A DNA stretch of 64,000 bases from Halostagnicola sp. A56 (GCF_000691505.1 NZ_JMIP02000015.1:124001-188000); one strand, 5' to 3'; counted from the stretch's first letter, positions 25,552-35,069 are shown. Made by a program: numbers and translations. Notes: generated by a model not told the origin, from the sequence alone.

Positions 25552-26547
25552 ATGGCTGCGATACGTACGTCCGGTTTGACGAAGCAGTATGGTGATTTGA
25601 CCGCAGTCGACGACCTCGATCTCGAGGTCCGCGAGGGGGAGGTGTTCGGATTTCTGGGACCGAACGGCGCGGGCAAGTCGACGACGATCAACACCCTGTT
25701 GGATTTCACGCGACCGACTGCGGGGTCGGCGACTGTGCTCGGCTACGATTCCCACGAGGACGCCGACGAGATCAGTCCCCGCGTCGGCGTCCTTCCGGAG
25801 GGATTCGATTGCTACCCGCGACTGACCGGCAGACGGCACATAGAGTTCGCGATCGAGACGAAAGACGCCGACGACGACCCCGACGAACTCTTAGAACGCG
25901 TCGGACTGGCTCCCGACGACCGAAGTCGACGAGCGGGCGAGTATTCGACGGGAATGCGCCAGCGGCTCGCGACGGCGATGGCGCTCGTCGGCGATCCTGA
26001 TCTGTTGATCATGGACGAACCCTCCTCGGGGCTCGATCCACACGGTATCCGCGAAATGCAGAACCTCGTCCGGCGTGAAGCCGATTCCGGGACGACCGTC
26101 TTCTTCTCGAGTCACATCTTGGAACACGTCGAGGCGGTCTGTGATCGAATTGGGGTGTTGAACGACGGCACCCTCGTCGCCGTCGACACGATCGAGGGAC
26201 TGCGCGAGTCGATCGGCGGCGACGCGACGATGCGATTGGCGCTCGACACACCTACCGAGCGCGCACGGAAGGTCGCCGCGTCGATCGAGGGAGTGACTTC
26301 GGCGGCCGTCTCCGGGCAGACGCTCGAGTGTTCCGTCGTCGATCCGGCGGCGAAGGCGACCGTCATCGTCGAACTCGAACGAGCGGGCGCGACGATTCGC
26401 GACGTTCGGATCGAGGAAGTCTCGCTCGAGTCGCTGTTTACGACATTAACAAACGGCGAGGACGAACGAGCACACCACTCCGGACAGAACCCGGAAACCG
26501 CCGCCGATTCCGTGTTGAAGAACCCTGACAGCGAGGTGGCAGAATGA
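25552..26547 (+). CDS. ABC transporter ATP-binding protein (ABC-2 type)
   Basis: This is the ATPase subunit of an export system. The 331-residue protein has Walker A GPNGAGKST (36-44), the signature YSTGMRQRL, Walker B LLIMDEPSSGLDP and the switch His in SSHILEHVE. The C-terminal ~110 residues form the extra domain found in drug/Nod-type exporters. It overlaps the permease by 4 bp. The start at the ATG giving MAAIRTSGLTKQ fits the TATA box. Confidence 0.9.
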   Translation: MAAIRTSGLTKQYGDLTAVDDLDLEVREGEVFGFLGPNGAGKSTTINTLLDFTRPTAGSATVLGYDSHEDADEISPRVGVLPEGFDCYPRLTGRRHIEFAIETKDADDDPDELLERVGLAPDDRSRRAGEYSTGMRQRLATAMALVGDPDLLIMDEPSSGLDPHGIREMQNLVRREADSGTTVFFSSHILEHVEAVCDRIGVLNDGTLVAVDTIEGLRESIGGDATMRLALDTPTERARKVAASIEGVTSAAVSGQTLECSVVDPAAKATVIVELERAGATIRDVRIEEVSLESLFTTLTNGEDERAHHSGQNPETAADSVLKNPDSEVAE

Positions 26548-27413
26548 CCGCTCACATCGGGACCGTCGCGCGGAAGGACTTCTCCGACGCCGGTCGGTCG
26601 AAGCTGCTCTGGGTCCTGGTCGGCCTGCTCGTCGTCATCGTCGCCGTCGGTTACGTGGCGATCTGGTCGACAATCGACGACGTTTCCGGCGCTGAAGTAC
26701 TGGGATTTCTCGGCTTTCCGCTACAGGTTGTTCTTCCAGTTGCTGCGCTCATCGTCGGTTACATGGCCGTTGTCGGTGAACGACGGTCCGGAAGCATCAA
26801 GCTCCTCCTCGGCTTGCCACCGAACCGGACCGACGTCGTCTTCGGCAAGTTGCTCGGCCGAACCGCTGTCGTGGTCGTCGCGGTCGCACTCGCGTTCGTC
26901 CTCAGTCTGGTACTTTTTGGCTCGGTCCCGTTCGTCGACTGGCTCGCTTTCGGCGCACTCACGATCCTGTTCGGAGTTACCTTCGTGGGGATCGCAGTCG
27001 GCGTCTCCGCGAGCGTCTCGTCTCGAGGGCGTTCGATGGCTCTCGTCGTCGGGGTCTACATGGTGCTCGTCGCCCTCTGGGAACTCCTCACCGCGGGCTC
27101 GTACTACCTCCTCTACGACGAGGGACCGCCCCTCGAGCCGGAAACCTGGTATCTGCTCCTCGATCAGTTCAATCCGATCTTCGCGTACACGAACCTGGCG
27201 AGCTCCGTCGTCGAAGGCGACATCTTCCCCTTCCAGTTCCAGTACGGCCTCGAGTCGATCGAGGCCTACCAACTGACGCCGGCCGAACGCTACGCCGGCT
27301 CGGGCGACGCTCCGTTCTTTCTCCAGGAGTGGTTTGGGCTCGTCGTCCTCGTCGTCTGGCTCGTCGTGCCCGTCGCTATCGGGTACTATCGCTTCCAGCG
27401 GGCGGAGCTGTGA
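26544..27413 (+). CDS. ABC-2 type transporter permease
   Basis: The 289-residue protein has six hydrophobic segments typical of ABC-2 permeases, starting with AGRSKLLWVLVGLLVVIVAV, and a cytosolic loop with GERRSGSIKLLLGLP that couples to the ATPase. It overlaps the upstream ATPase gene (ATGA) and is co-transcribed. The substrate is not evident. Confidence 0.88.
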   Translation: MTAHIGTVARKDFSDAGRSKLLWVLVGLLVVIVAVGYVAIWSTIDDVSGAEVLGFLGFPLQVVLPVAALIVGYMAVVGERRSGSIKLLLGLPPNRTDVVFGKLLGRTAVVVVAVALAFVLSLVLFGSVPFVDWLAFGALTILFGVTFVGIAVGVSASVSSRGRSMALVVGVYMVLVALWELLTAGSYYLLYDEGPPLEPETWYLLLDQFNPIFAYTNLASSVVEGDIFPFQFQYGLESIEAYQLTPAERYAGSGDAPFFLQEWFGLVVLVVWLVVPVAIGYYRFQRAEL

Positions 27414-27439
27414 CCCCGCGATACTCCTACAGACCCGGC

Positions 27440-27748
27440 TTACATTCGCAACAACTGCGCGTGGACCGTCTCGCCGACCTCGAGCACGTTCGCCTCGTCG
27501 ACGATCCCCTCGTCGACCGCGAGGTCGACCGCCCTTTCGCCGACAATGTTGGCGACGGTCGCTCGAGCGAGGCTGTTTGTGACCTCCTGCTCGTCGGCGT
27601 CGTTACCGCCGTAAAACTCCTCGGTGACCGTCAGCGAGAATTCGCCGCTCTCAAACGTCTCCCCGAGCACTGCCCGGTCGCAGACGGCGACGAGCAACCC
27701 CTCCGGCGTTTCGCGTTCTGCGACGATCATGTCTCTCTCAGATCCCAT
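27440..27748 (-). CDS. DUF424 family protein
   Basis: The 102-residue protein matches the archaeal DUF424 pattern: a beta hairpin opening (MIVAERETPEGLLVAVCD), ESGEFSLTVTEEFYGG, then a helical ARATVANIVGERAVDLAVDEGIV and LEVGETVHAQLL end. Its function is unknown. It lies 11 bp after the end of the TPR gene on the same strand. Confidence 0.85.
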   Translation of the reverse strand: MGSERDMIVAERETPEGLLVAVCDRAVLGETFESGEFSLTVTEEFYGGNDADEQEVTNSLARATVANIVGERAVDLAVDEGIVDEANVLEVGETVHAQLLRM

Positions 27749-27759
27749 CGGTGCTCACG

Positions 27760-28528
27760 CTACTCCTGTAGCTGCTGGCGCTCTTCGACGAGTCGCTCTT
27801 CGGCGTTCTCGCGCATCTCGTTTGCCTCCTCGGCGATCTTCTCGGCTTCGTCGTACTCGCCGAGTTCCTCGAGAATCCGCGCTTTCTCCTCGAGGACCTG
27901 CGCGTTTCGCAGTCCGAGTCGGATCGCGTTGTCGATGCAGTTGTGCGCCTCCTCGGCGAGGCCGCGTTCCGCGAGGAAAAAACGCCCGATTGAACCATGC
28001 CTGGGCGAATCGCTCGTCGATCTCGACGGCGCGTTCGGCGTGCTCGAGCGCCTGTGCGGTCTCGCCGAACTCCCAGAGCGCGTAGGCCAGGTTCGTCTCC
28101 GCGCTCGCGGCGTGTTCGCTCGAGTCGTCGATCCGAAGCGCCTCCTGATGTGCGCCGATCGCCTGATCGTACTCCTCGAGTTCGGCGTGGGCCACGCCCT
28201 TGTTGACCCAAGCCTCCTGCTCGACGAGGTCGTCCTCGGCGAAGTTAGCCGCCCGCTCGAACGCCTCCGTCGCCTGCTCGTGGCGGTTGATCCGCATGTA
28301 GCTCAGACCGACCTCGAGCAGTTCTTCTGCGTCGACATCGTCGCTCCCGATGTTTCGCTCGTCGAGCAGGTCCGTAACAGCCCGGGAGTCGACCGGATCG
28401 ACCTTCGTCGGATCGACCCCGAGTTCCGGGGGATCGAGATCGAACTCCTCGTACGACTGATCGAGCCCCTCACCCTCGGAGAACTGGTGTTCGGGATCGC
28501 GTTCGTTCTCTCGTTCGGTCATTGGCAT
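27760..28528 (-). pseudogene. TPR protein gene with an apparent +1 frameshift
   Basis: The frame from 28528 encodes ~180 residues of TPR repeats (EELLEVGLSYMRINRHEQATEAFERA, EEYDQAIGAHQEALRID, ETAQALEHAERAVEIDERFAQAWFNRAFF) and then shifts. At 27977-27982 there are six T (minus strand) where five would keep the frame. With one base less, the sequence runs on as LAERGLAEEAHNCIDN and LEELGEYDEAEKIAEEAN, ending ERQQLQE before a stop at 27760, so the whole TPR protein would be ~255 residues. The extra base may be a real mutation, a phase-variable run or a sequencing error. Confidence 0.8.
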
Positions 28529-28671
28529 TTTTTGGCGGCGAGGACTGTTAAGGCCTGCGACCCGAGCCAGTCGACTGTCTACAGCCGTTCTCGAGTAGCT
28601 CGGTCGGAGTACATTCTCGAGCGTCTCAACTCCCCCGTCCGTTGAATACCGACGCGCTCGAATCACCGCCC

Positions 28672-29229
28672 ATGCGACTGTTCGTCAGCGTCGACCTCCC
28701 CGACGAACTCGCGGAACCGATCGCAGACATCCAGACGACGCTCGAGGACGCGAGCGGACTGAACTTCGTCGACCCCGCGCAGGCCCACCTGACACTCAAA
28801 TTCCTCGGCGAGGTTACCGAGGATCGAGTGCCGGCACTCGAGTCCGAACTCGAGGCTGCCGTCTCGGACACGGATCTTGACCCGTTTGCCGTTCGGTTCG
28901 GCGGCCTCGGCGTCTTTCCGGATCTCGAGTACATCAGCGTCGTCTGGCTCGGCGTCGAAACGGGCGGCGAGCAACTCCGACAGTTACACGAAGTGATCGA
29001 GGCCAGAACGACGGCGATGGGGTTCGATCCGGAGACACACGACTTCACCCCACACGTCACGCTCGCGCGGATGGAACACGCCGGTGGAAAGGACCTCGTT
29101 CAGCGCGTCGTCCGCGAGCGAGCGCAGACCGTCGGCGAGACGCGCGTCGAATCGGTTTGCTTGACCGAGAGCACGCTCGAGGCGGACGGCCCCGTGTATT
29201 CCACGGTGCGACGAATCTCGCTGCGATAA
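28672..29229 (+). CDS. thpR: RNA 2',3'-cyclic phosphodiesterase ThpR
   Basis: It belongs to the 2H phosphoesterase family acting on RNA cyclic phosphates. The two HxT motifs are visible at His39 (HLTLKFLG) and His128 (HVTLARM), as is the leading MRLFVSVDLP. The 185 residues match the family. The ATG at 28672 is preferred over an upstream ATG ten codons earlier because the conserved start MRLFVSV lies there. Confidence 0.92.
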   Translation: MRLFVSVDLPDELAEPIADIQTTLEDASGLNFVDPAQAHLTLKFLGEVTEDRVPALESELEAAVSDTDLDPFAVRFGGLGVFPDLEYISVVWLGVETGGEQLRQLHEVIEARTTAMGFDPETHDFTPHVTLARMEHAGGKDLVQRVVRERAQTVGETRVESVCLTESTLEADGPVYSTVRRISLR

Positions 29230-29333
29230 TCTCCCTGCTCGCGGCCGTCTCTCATTGCTGCGACCGCTTTCGCTCCGAACGTGCGCGGTAGCGCAAGCGC
29301 GTCTTTGATTACCGTCGCCGATTTAGGTCGCGT

Positions 29334-30089
29334 ATGGATCCGGCGGTCTTACGAGAGGACATGGTCGACGGACTCGAGTCCCCGGCCAAAGGCGTCCTCA
29401 CCGACGGCGACGTCGCGATGCGTGACGTCGATCGCCACGAGTTCTTCGACGACGAGCGACTGGCCTACGCCGATCGAGACAGCGACTGCCTCGGAACGCG
29501 CGTCCTCGCGCCCAGCGTCGTCGCCCGCCTGCTGCAGTTTCTCTCGCCGAACCCCGACGACGACGTTTTGATCGTCGGTGCCGGCGTCGGCTACACGGCA
29601 GCCGTCGCCGCCGAACTCGTCGGCGAGGCGAACGTCCACGCCATCGACATTGCCAGATCGATCGTCTACGAGGCGCGAGCGAACCTCGAGAACGCCGGCT
29701 ACGGCGGCATCCTCGTCGACTGCGCCGACGGCGCGGCCGGGCTTCCGGCGTACGCGCCGTTCGATCGCATCCTCCTCGAGGCGGCCGCACAGTCCCCGCC
29801 GAAGGCGCTCGTCCGCCAGCTAACCGACGACGGCCGGCTGGTGTACCCACAGGGCGCCAACCCGCAGCGACTGACGGCGGTTGCACCGGACGGCACCCCG
29901 ACCGCGGTCGACCGCGCGGTCGTCTCGTTCGACCCGCTGTTGGTCGAGGGCGAGCAGTCGGGTGCCGTCGAACGGAACCGGACCGCTCGAGAGGACCGCG
30001 AGCATGCGATCCGACACGCGCAGTCGCGGCGGGGCTGGGAACAGGAGTGGATCGAGTGGGAGGGGACGATCAGTTCTCGGTCACGATGA
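29334..30089 (+). CDS. Protein-L-isoaspartate O-methyltransferase-like protein
   Basis: The 251-residue SAM-dependent methyltransferase resembles PCMT: LIVGAGVGYTAAVAAELVG is the SAM-binding glycine motif, with the preceding APSVVARLLQFL and the later FDRILLEAAAQSPPKALV. The usual PCMT VGTGSGY is present as VGAGVGY. In haloarchaea two PCMT-like paralogues usually occur; this one is the more divergent type (start MDPAVLREDMVDG). Its activity on isoaspartate is probable but not certain. It overlaps the next gene's 3' end by 20 bp in convergent arrangement. Confidence 0.8.
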   Translation: MDPAVLREDMVDGLESPAKGVLTDGDVAMRDVDRHEFFDDERLAYADRDSDCLGTRVLAPSVVARLLQFLSPNPDDDVLIVGAGVGYTAAVAAELVGEANVHAIDIARSIVYEARANLENAGYGGILVDCADGAAGLPAYAPFDRILLEAAAQSPPKALVRQLTDDGRLVYPQGANPQRLTAVAPDGTPTAVDRAVVSFDPLLVEGEQSGAVERNRTAREDREHAIRHAQSRRGWEQEWIEWEGTISSRSR

Positions 30090-30522
30090 TCTCGCTGTTG
30101 GCCTGCTCGTCCACGTAATCGGTGCTCGTCGGCGGATGGACATCGATCTCGAGCGTTCCCGTTCCCTGTCCCTGTCTGATTTCGGGCTCGAGATCGACCG
30201 TGACGGTTCCGTCGCTATCTGTTTTCTCGTCGACAGTTTCGGGTATCGATGCGCTGCCGCTCGAGACGATCACGGTCGCGTCCTCGACCTCGTTTCCGTC
30301 GTCGCCGATCACAGTGATGTCGACGCCAGTTTCGGCGTCGGCGGAAACCGTTGTCGGCTCGATTTCGACGTCGACTTCGGTCTGTGAGAGGGTTCCGATG
30401 CCGCTGAGCATGTTCATCATAATCCCGAGACAGGCGACGCCGACGACGAGCGCGATGACGAGCCGGATCGGGAGCCCTTCGATCGCTCGTTCGTCCTCGT
30501 GAAAGCGTTGGTGAGATCGCAT
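30070..30522 (-). CDS. Haloarchaeal membrane protein with extracellular Ig/CarboxypepD-like domain
   Basis: The 150-residue protein has one membrane span near residues 20-45 (RLVIALVVGVACLGIMMNML), reminiscent of a type IV pilin-like N-terminus, followed by a beta-rich domain with repeated TVSADAETGVDITVIGDDG and ATVIVSSGSA. The latter is typical of surface Ig-like or DUF7382-type domains. It has its own TATA at 30545-30552. No clear pilin cleavage site is visible. The role is unknown. Confidence 0.65.
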   Translation of the reverse strand: MRSHQRFHEDERAIEGLPIRLVIALVVGVACLGIMMNMLSGIGTLSQTEVDVEIEPTTVSADAETGVDITVIGDDGNEVEDATVIVSSGSASIPETVDEKTDSDGTVTVDLEPEIRQGQGTGTLEIDVHPPTSTDYVDEQANSEIIVTEN

Positions 30523-30544
30523 ACCCGGTTTGGTCGCGTTTCTG

Positions 30545-30552
30545 TATATAAA
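30545..30552 (-). promoter_or_regulatory. TATA element of the 30070-30522 gene
   Basis: On the minus strand, GAGTTTATATACAG carries a strong TATA-like centre ~25 bp ahead of the ATG at 30522, predicting leaderless transcription. Confidence 0.6.
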
Positions 30553-30883
30553 CTCTCGTCCGAAGTCCGTGCTCAGGGAGGTCCGTTGTTCCGACACTCG
30601 CTCAGTTGTCCCGGTTCGTTTGCGTCTCAGAATACGACTACTTGAGTGAACGATTAGCTCCCCACTTGTAATTTAGCGTCAGCAGAAAACGCCCGAGGCG
30701 GGATGCGTGTCAGTCTGTGTCCTTGGCCGCTTAATTGTTTGTGAGAAGAAATGTCCTTGGAGCGTATGGTATCTCCATAACTTACGAGTTATTTATAGAG
30801 TGGATTGGTATTTAGAACTGATCCAGTATCAAGCGATTATGGGAAACACTTATATTACCATCCCACATAGGATACTATACATT
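30553..30883. other. AT-rich upstream region of a small membrane protein gene
   Basis: This stretch of about 330 bp holds no frame with recognised features. From ~30770 it is strikingly AT-rich, with TTATTTATAG near 30790 and TATATTACC near 30851-30859 as possible TATA elements for the gene at 30884. The low-GC patch contrasts with the surrounding genes and may be a regulatory region or an old insertion scar. Confidence 0.5.
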
Positions 30884-31099
30884 ATGACTGGATATTACGA
30901 CATTGTTCTGGCCCTCATCCCAGTCGCACTGCTCGGCATTACCGTCGCGCTCACCGTCGTCGGCGTTTCGATAACGGCAGCGATTCCGGTCGGATCGATG
31001 GTCGCCATGACGCTCATCGGTCACGCGATGTTCGTCAACGCTCCCATCGATTCGGGCGACGAAACTGGCACGACCCGACCACCGATCAACGCCGACTGA
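30884..31099 (+). CDS. Small membrane protein (two spans)
   Basis: The 71-residue protein has two hydrophobic helices (DIVLALIPVALLGITVALTV and AAIPVGSMVAMTLIGHAMFV) joined by a short turn, and a hydrophilic C-terminus (GDETGTTRPPINAD). It begins after an AT-rich promoter region. Small two-span proteins of this type are common and conserved in haloarchaea, with no known function. Confidence 0.65.
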   Translation: MTGYYDIVLALIPVALLGITVALTVVGVSITAAIPVGSMVAMTLIGHAMFVNAPIDSGDETGTTRPPINAD

Positions 31100-31150
31100 T
31101 CTCGAGGCGCTCTCACTGTCTTTTTCTCGTTCGATCCCGATTTGCCTGAT

Positions 31151-32161
31151 ATGACCGAGACGCTGTTTCTCTCGAGCGACGCTATCGAAGACCTCGCCTC
31201 GCCAGCCGAATACGTGGAGGCGGTCCGAGAGGGGTATCGCCAGCGCGGTCACGGCGCACCCGCCGATCCGCGTTCGGCGTACTTCCGAACGGATCCCGAC
31301 GGTATGTTCACCGACTACGCCGCGTTGTTGCCCGAAACGGGCGCGATGGGCGGTTACATGTACAGCGCCGGGTTCGACGCCGGCGACGCGTGGTTCGTGA
31401 CGCCGCTTTTCGACGCGCAGTCGGGCGAACCGCTCGCGATTCTCGATGGCGCGAGCATGAACCCGTTCAAGACCGGCGCTGCCGGAGCCGTCGCCGTCGA
31501 TTCACTCGCGCGCGAGGACGCGACGACTCTCGCCGTCATCGGAACCGGTCCGCAGGCCCGCGGACAGGTCCACACGGCTGTCACGGTCCGGGACTTCGAG
31601 GAGGTCCGCGTCTACTCGCCGACCGCGGAAAACCGGACGGCGTTCGCCGACGAGTTCGCCGCCCAGCTCGAGGCGTCCGTTCGGGCCGTCTCCTCGAGCG
31701 AGGCCGCAGTGGCGGGCGCGGACGTCGTCATCACGGCGACGACGTCGACCGAACCGGTTTTCGACGGCGAGCACTTAGAGCCCGGCGCACACGTGACGGC
31801 GATGGGGCAGTACCACCCCGACAAACGGGAACTCGACGCGACGACGATCGAACGATCGACGTACGTTCCGGACCTCCGAGAGCGGGTCTCACAGGATGCG
31901 GGGTCGTTTATCGCGGCGCTCGAGACGGGTCGCATCTCGGACGATCACGTGCACGCCGAACTCGGTGACGTGGTTGCCGGCACCGAACCGGGCCGAATCG
32001 ACGCCGACGAGATAACCGTCTTCGACAGCGGCGGCACCGGAATCGAGACGGTCGCCGCGGCGTCGTTGCTCTACGAACGCGCACTCGAGAACGACCGGGG
32101 CACGCCGATTCCGTTCGCGCCGGCCAGCGAGGCGTTGACGGGCCGGCGACGCGACCGCTAG
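31151..32161 (+). CDS. Ornithine cyclodeaminase/mu-crystallin family protein
   Basis: The 336-residue protein has the OCD/mu-crystallin fold: substrate region AYFRTDPDGMFTDYAALLPE and KTGAAGAVAVDSLA, Rossmann motif VIGTGPQARGQ, and a C-terminal FDSGGTGIETVAAASLLYERA. Family members include ornithine cyclodeaminase, alanine dehydrogenase and ketimine reductase. In haloarchaea the substrate is not settled, so the specific activity is open. The start is MTETLFLSSDA. A separate TIGR00300-type enzyme at 6868 makes redundant ornithine use possible. Confidence 0.85.
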   Translation: MTETLFLSSDAIEDLASPAEYVEAVREGYRQRGHGAPADPRSAYFRTDPDGMFTDYAALLPETGAMGGYMYSAGFDAGDAWFVTPLFDAQSGEPLAILDGASMNPFKTGAAGAVAVDSLAREDATTLAVIGTGPQARGQVHTAVTVRDFEEVRVYSPTAENRTAFADEFAAQLEASVRAVSSSEAAVAGADVVITATTSTEPVFDGEHLEPGAHVTAMGQYHPDKRELDATTIERSTYVPDLRERVSQDAGSFIAALETGRISDDHVHAELGDVVAGTEPGRIDADEITVFDSGGTGIETVAAASLLYERALENDRGTPIPFAPASEALTGRRRDR

Positions 32162-32429
32162 GGGCCACGGATCCGCCACGGATCCGGCGTGGTGTCGATT
32201 GACTCCATCGCGCGGACGGACGATCTGTATCCGAACCGTCTTCCGTGCTCGAGCGGAGATTGACCCGAAATATATGCTATTCATCAATAATATCTTCGTC
32301 CGAATACGGAGAATTCGACGACAGCATACCGACGTATCATCTGGTTACGGTAGTTAATACGGTATTTCCAGTCATCGCGTCCGACATCTTGGCACGACTT
32401 ACAAACTGCTCGTGTCCGTAGGATTAGAT

Positions 32430-33437
32430 ATGTCTCGAGCGGAAGATCTGGGAGAAACGCTCGCGGAGATGGATTCGCTCACCATCGTCTGTCACGACAA
32501 CCCGGATCCCGACTGCCTCGCCAGCGCGCTCGCGCTCGAACGGATCGCGAAACACAACGGCGTAAACGAGACCCGGACCGTCTACGGGGGGGAGATCTCA
32601 CACCAGCAAAACCGGGCGTTCGTCAACATGCTCAACATCGAGATCACGCCGATCCGAAACGCGTCGATTACTGAGGACGATTCCCTCGCATTCGTCGATC
32701 ACGCGGTGCCCGGCCGGAACACGCAGGTACCGTCGTCGATCGAACCGACGATCGTCGTCGACCATCATCCAGACAGCGACGTCGAGACGGCGTTCGTCGA
32801 CGTTCGAACGGATTACGGCGCGACCGCGACGATCTTCGTCGAGTACCTCTTCGACCTCGAGATGGCCGTCGCGACGCGATTGGCGTCTGCCCTGCTCTTT
32901 GCGCTGCACCGGGAACGGCTCGATTTCGTCCGCGACCCGACCGAACGCGAGTACGAGGCGGCACTGGCTGTGTACCCGGAGGCGAACCTCGAGATGTTAG
33001 AGCAACTGTACGGGAGCGCGTTCTCTCCGGCCACGCTCGACGCGATCGGACACGCTATCACGTCGCGGACGCGTCGGGGTTCGTCGCTGGCCTCGAGCGT
33101 GGGCCGGACCACCGAGACCGACGCGCTCCCCCAGGCCGCGGACTATCTGCTCAACCTCGAGGGCGTCGATACGGTCCTCATCTACGGGATCGTTAACGGT
33201 TCGATCCGACTGAGTGCTCGATCGATCGACCCGCGGGTTCAGGCCGGCGAAACGTTACAAAAGGCGTTCGGCGAACTCGGAGCGGTCGGCGGCCACCACG
33301 ACATGGCCGGTGGACGTATCGATCTCGGACTGTTCGCGGACGTCGCGGGGGACGAAAATCAGTTACTCGAGTTCGCCAGCACCCGCCTCGAGAAGCGGTT
33401 TTTTGATGTCTTGAACCTCAACAACGAGGACGAATAA
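32430..33437 (+). CDS. DHH-family phosphoesterase (NrnA/RecJ-like)
   Basis: The 335-residue protein has the DHH motifs: HDNPDPDCLASA early, a VDHA motif in AFVDHAVPG, DHHPDSD (the DHH motif) in the middle, and the DHHA1-type GGHHDMAGGRI near the C-terminus. It fits small archaeal oligoribonuclease/phosphatase types that lack the TrkA-N domain. The ATG at 32430 is chosen; a GTG at 32412 could add six residues. Upstream DNA (32200-32400) is AT-rich and may carry the promoter. Confidence 0.85.
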   Translation: MSRAEDLGETLAEMDSLTIVCHDNPDPDCLASALALERIAKHNGVNETRTVYGGEISHQQNRAFVNMLNIEITPIRNASITEDDSLAFVDHAVPGRNTQVPSSIEPTIVVDHHPDSDVETAFVDVRTDYGATATIFVEYLFDLEMAVATRLASALLFALHRERLDFVRDPTEREYEAALAVYPEANLEMLEQLYGSAFSPATLDAIGHAITSRTRRGSSLASSVGRTTETDALPQAADYLLNLEGVDTVLIYGIVNGSIRLSARSIDPRVQAGETLQKAFGELGAVGGHHDMAGGRIDLGLFADVAGDENQLLEFASTRLEKRFFDVLNLNNEDE

Positions 33438-33482
33438 TCGGTCTGTGGTACAGTTGCTCCGGTCGATCATCCGTCTGCGGAC

Positions 33483-33944
33483 TCACTCGATATCGATCGA
33501 GTGCGCTGCGTCGTCGTAATCACGCTTTGGCAGCCTGATCGTCACGACGCCGTTATTGAGGTGTGCTTCGACACCGTCTGCGTCGACGGGACCAGGGAGG
33601 GTTATCTGCCGGCTGAACGAGTGCGTGCGACGCTCGCGTCGAAGGTAGGTGTCGTCGGCGTCGTCGACGGTCTGTTCGCGCTCACCGTCGATCTTCAGCC
33701 GCCGGTTCGTCAACGTGAGTTCGATGTCGTCACGTTCGAATCCGGGCGCGTCGACCACGACGACGAACTCTCCGTTTGCGTCCGTTACGTCGACGCCGGT
33801 TCCGCGCGATCCGACGCTCATACCGAGGTCCTCGCCGTCAGCGTCACCGCCCTCGTCGCCGGATCGCCGCGGTGACCGCAGTTGCCGGCTCAGTCGATCG
33901 ATCAGTTTCTCGAGTTCCTCGAAGGGATTCGGTCGCTGTGCCAT
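33483..33944 (-). CDS. Hsp20/alpha-crystallin family small heat-shock protein
   Basis: The 153-residue protein has an alpha-crystallin domain (GEFVVVVDAPGFERDDIELTL, RRERRTHSFSRQITLP, LNNGVVTIRLPK) and an N-terminal region typical of archaeal Hsp20 (NPFEELEKLIDRLSRQL). It binds unfolding proteins. The start MAQRPNPF is chosen over an upstream in-frame ATG because the former is the usual start. Confidence 0.92.
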   Translation of the reverse strand: MAQRPNPFEELEKLIDRLSRQLRSPRRSGDEGGDADGEDLGMSVGSRGTGVDVTDANGEFVVVVDAPGFERDDIELTLTNRRLKIDGEREQTVDDADDTYLRRERRTHSFSRQITLPGPVDADGVEAHLNNGVVTIRLPKRDYDDAAHSIDIE

Positions 33945-34087
33945 GGACTGAGGTACGTCGCCAGCAGCGAAAAAGACCACCCTCGTCGCTCGTGACCGTC
34001 CGCTCTCGAAACAGGTCGGCGGCTGCGATTGCGGCAGAACCGAGGGGTTGGACCGGCGTTAATGTGCTAGCCCCCGAACGAACGCGC

Positions 34088-34771
34088 GTGACTCGAGCAC
34101 TGTTCGTCGTCAGCGAGGAGGGGTATTGGGGAGAAGAATGCATCGAGCCGCTCGAGACGCTCACCGACGCCGGGGTCGACGTGACGGTCGCGACGCCGAC
34201 GGGCGGACCGCCGCGAATCGACGAACGGTCGGCCGATCCCGAGCAGGTCGGCGAGGAAACGGCTGAACACGTCATGGAAGTCCATGAAACAGATGAGCGA
34301 CTCAACGATCCCATCCCGCTCGCGAAGGCACAGGCCGGCGAGTACGACGCCGTCGTCTTCCCGGGCGGCCACGGCACCGAGTGGGACATTAATCAGGACA
34401 GACACGCGCGCACGATCCTCCGCGAGACGATCGAGGGCGACGGAAAGGCACTCGTCGTCTGCCACGCCATCGCTATCCTCGCGTTCACGCGTGACAGCCA
34501 CGGCGCGTTCCTCGTCCACGACCGCGATGTCACCGGCTTCCCGAACGAGTGGGAGGAGGGAATCGTCGACGACGAGGACCTGATGCCCGACGGCAGAAAA
34601 CTCCCCTACTGGGTCGAAGACGAAGTGATCGCCGCGGGCGGAAACTGGGACGCCGAACTCGATTCGGAGACCAGCGTTACCGTCGACGGCGACCTGATCA
34701 CCGCACGCGGGCCCGGTTCCTCGAGCGCTGCGGGCCAGACGCTCCTCGAGGAACTCGGAATCGAAGCCTAA
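34088..34771 (+). CDS. DJ-1/PfpI-family type 1 glutamine amidotransferase-like protein
   Basis: The 227-residue protein starts at GTG (VTRALFVVSEEGYWGEE). It has the nucleophile elbow ALVVCHAIAIL (Cys125) and the glycine-rich loop FPGGHGTEWD, plus the C-terminal TARGPGSSSAAG signature of DJ-1/PfpI proteins. In the PfpI/Hsp31-like subgroup the enzymes act as glyoxalase/deglycase or chaperone. Glu18 in GEECIEPLE is a likely catalytic acid. The substrate is unknown. Confidence 0.85.
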   Translation: MTRALFVVSEEGYWGEECIEPLETLTDAGVDVTVATPTGGPPRIDERSADPEQVGEETAEHVMEVHETDERLNDPIPLAKAQAGEYDAVVFPGGHGTEWDINQDRHARTILRETIEGDGKALVVCHAIAILAFTRDSHGAFLVHDRDVTGFPNEWEEGIVDDEDLMPDGRKLPYWVEDEVIAAGGNWDAELDSETSVTVDGDLITARGPGSSSAAGQTLLEELGIEA

Positions 34772-34856
34772 CCCGGTTGCAGTCGGGCTCGAGGTCCCTG
34801 TCGACCGTCGAAATCGAATCAGTCCCTTTTTACGCAATGGCAGGGAAGAGCGACCT

Positions 34857-35069
34857 ATGAGCTTCGAGGAAGACGACCACGTCGTGCTCCACGACAAACA
34901 CAGCGAATTCGACGGCGAAGTCGGGACGGTCACCCAGACGATGGAATCTATGTTCGGCGACGTCACCTACACGATCAGTTTCGAGGACGGCCAGGAGTCG
35001 GGCGTTCCAGAAGACGCCCTCGAGGCCGCTCCCGATGACGCCGACACGGACGACGACGCCGACGAGTAA
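34857..35069 (+). CDS. DUF1918-like small beta-barrel protein
   Basis: The 70-residue protein (MSFEEDDHVVLHDKHSEFDGEVG) has a KOW/SH3-like beta pattern with YTISFEDGQESGVPEDAL and a very acidic tail. It is close to haloarchaeal DUF1918-like proteins of unknown function. It precedes an RNA-binding gene by 36 bp in the same direction. Confidence 0.7.
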   Translation: MSFEEDDHVVLHDKHSEFDGEVGTVTQTMESMFGDVTYTISFEDGQESGVPEDALEAAPDDADTDDDADE

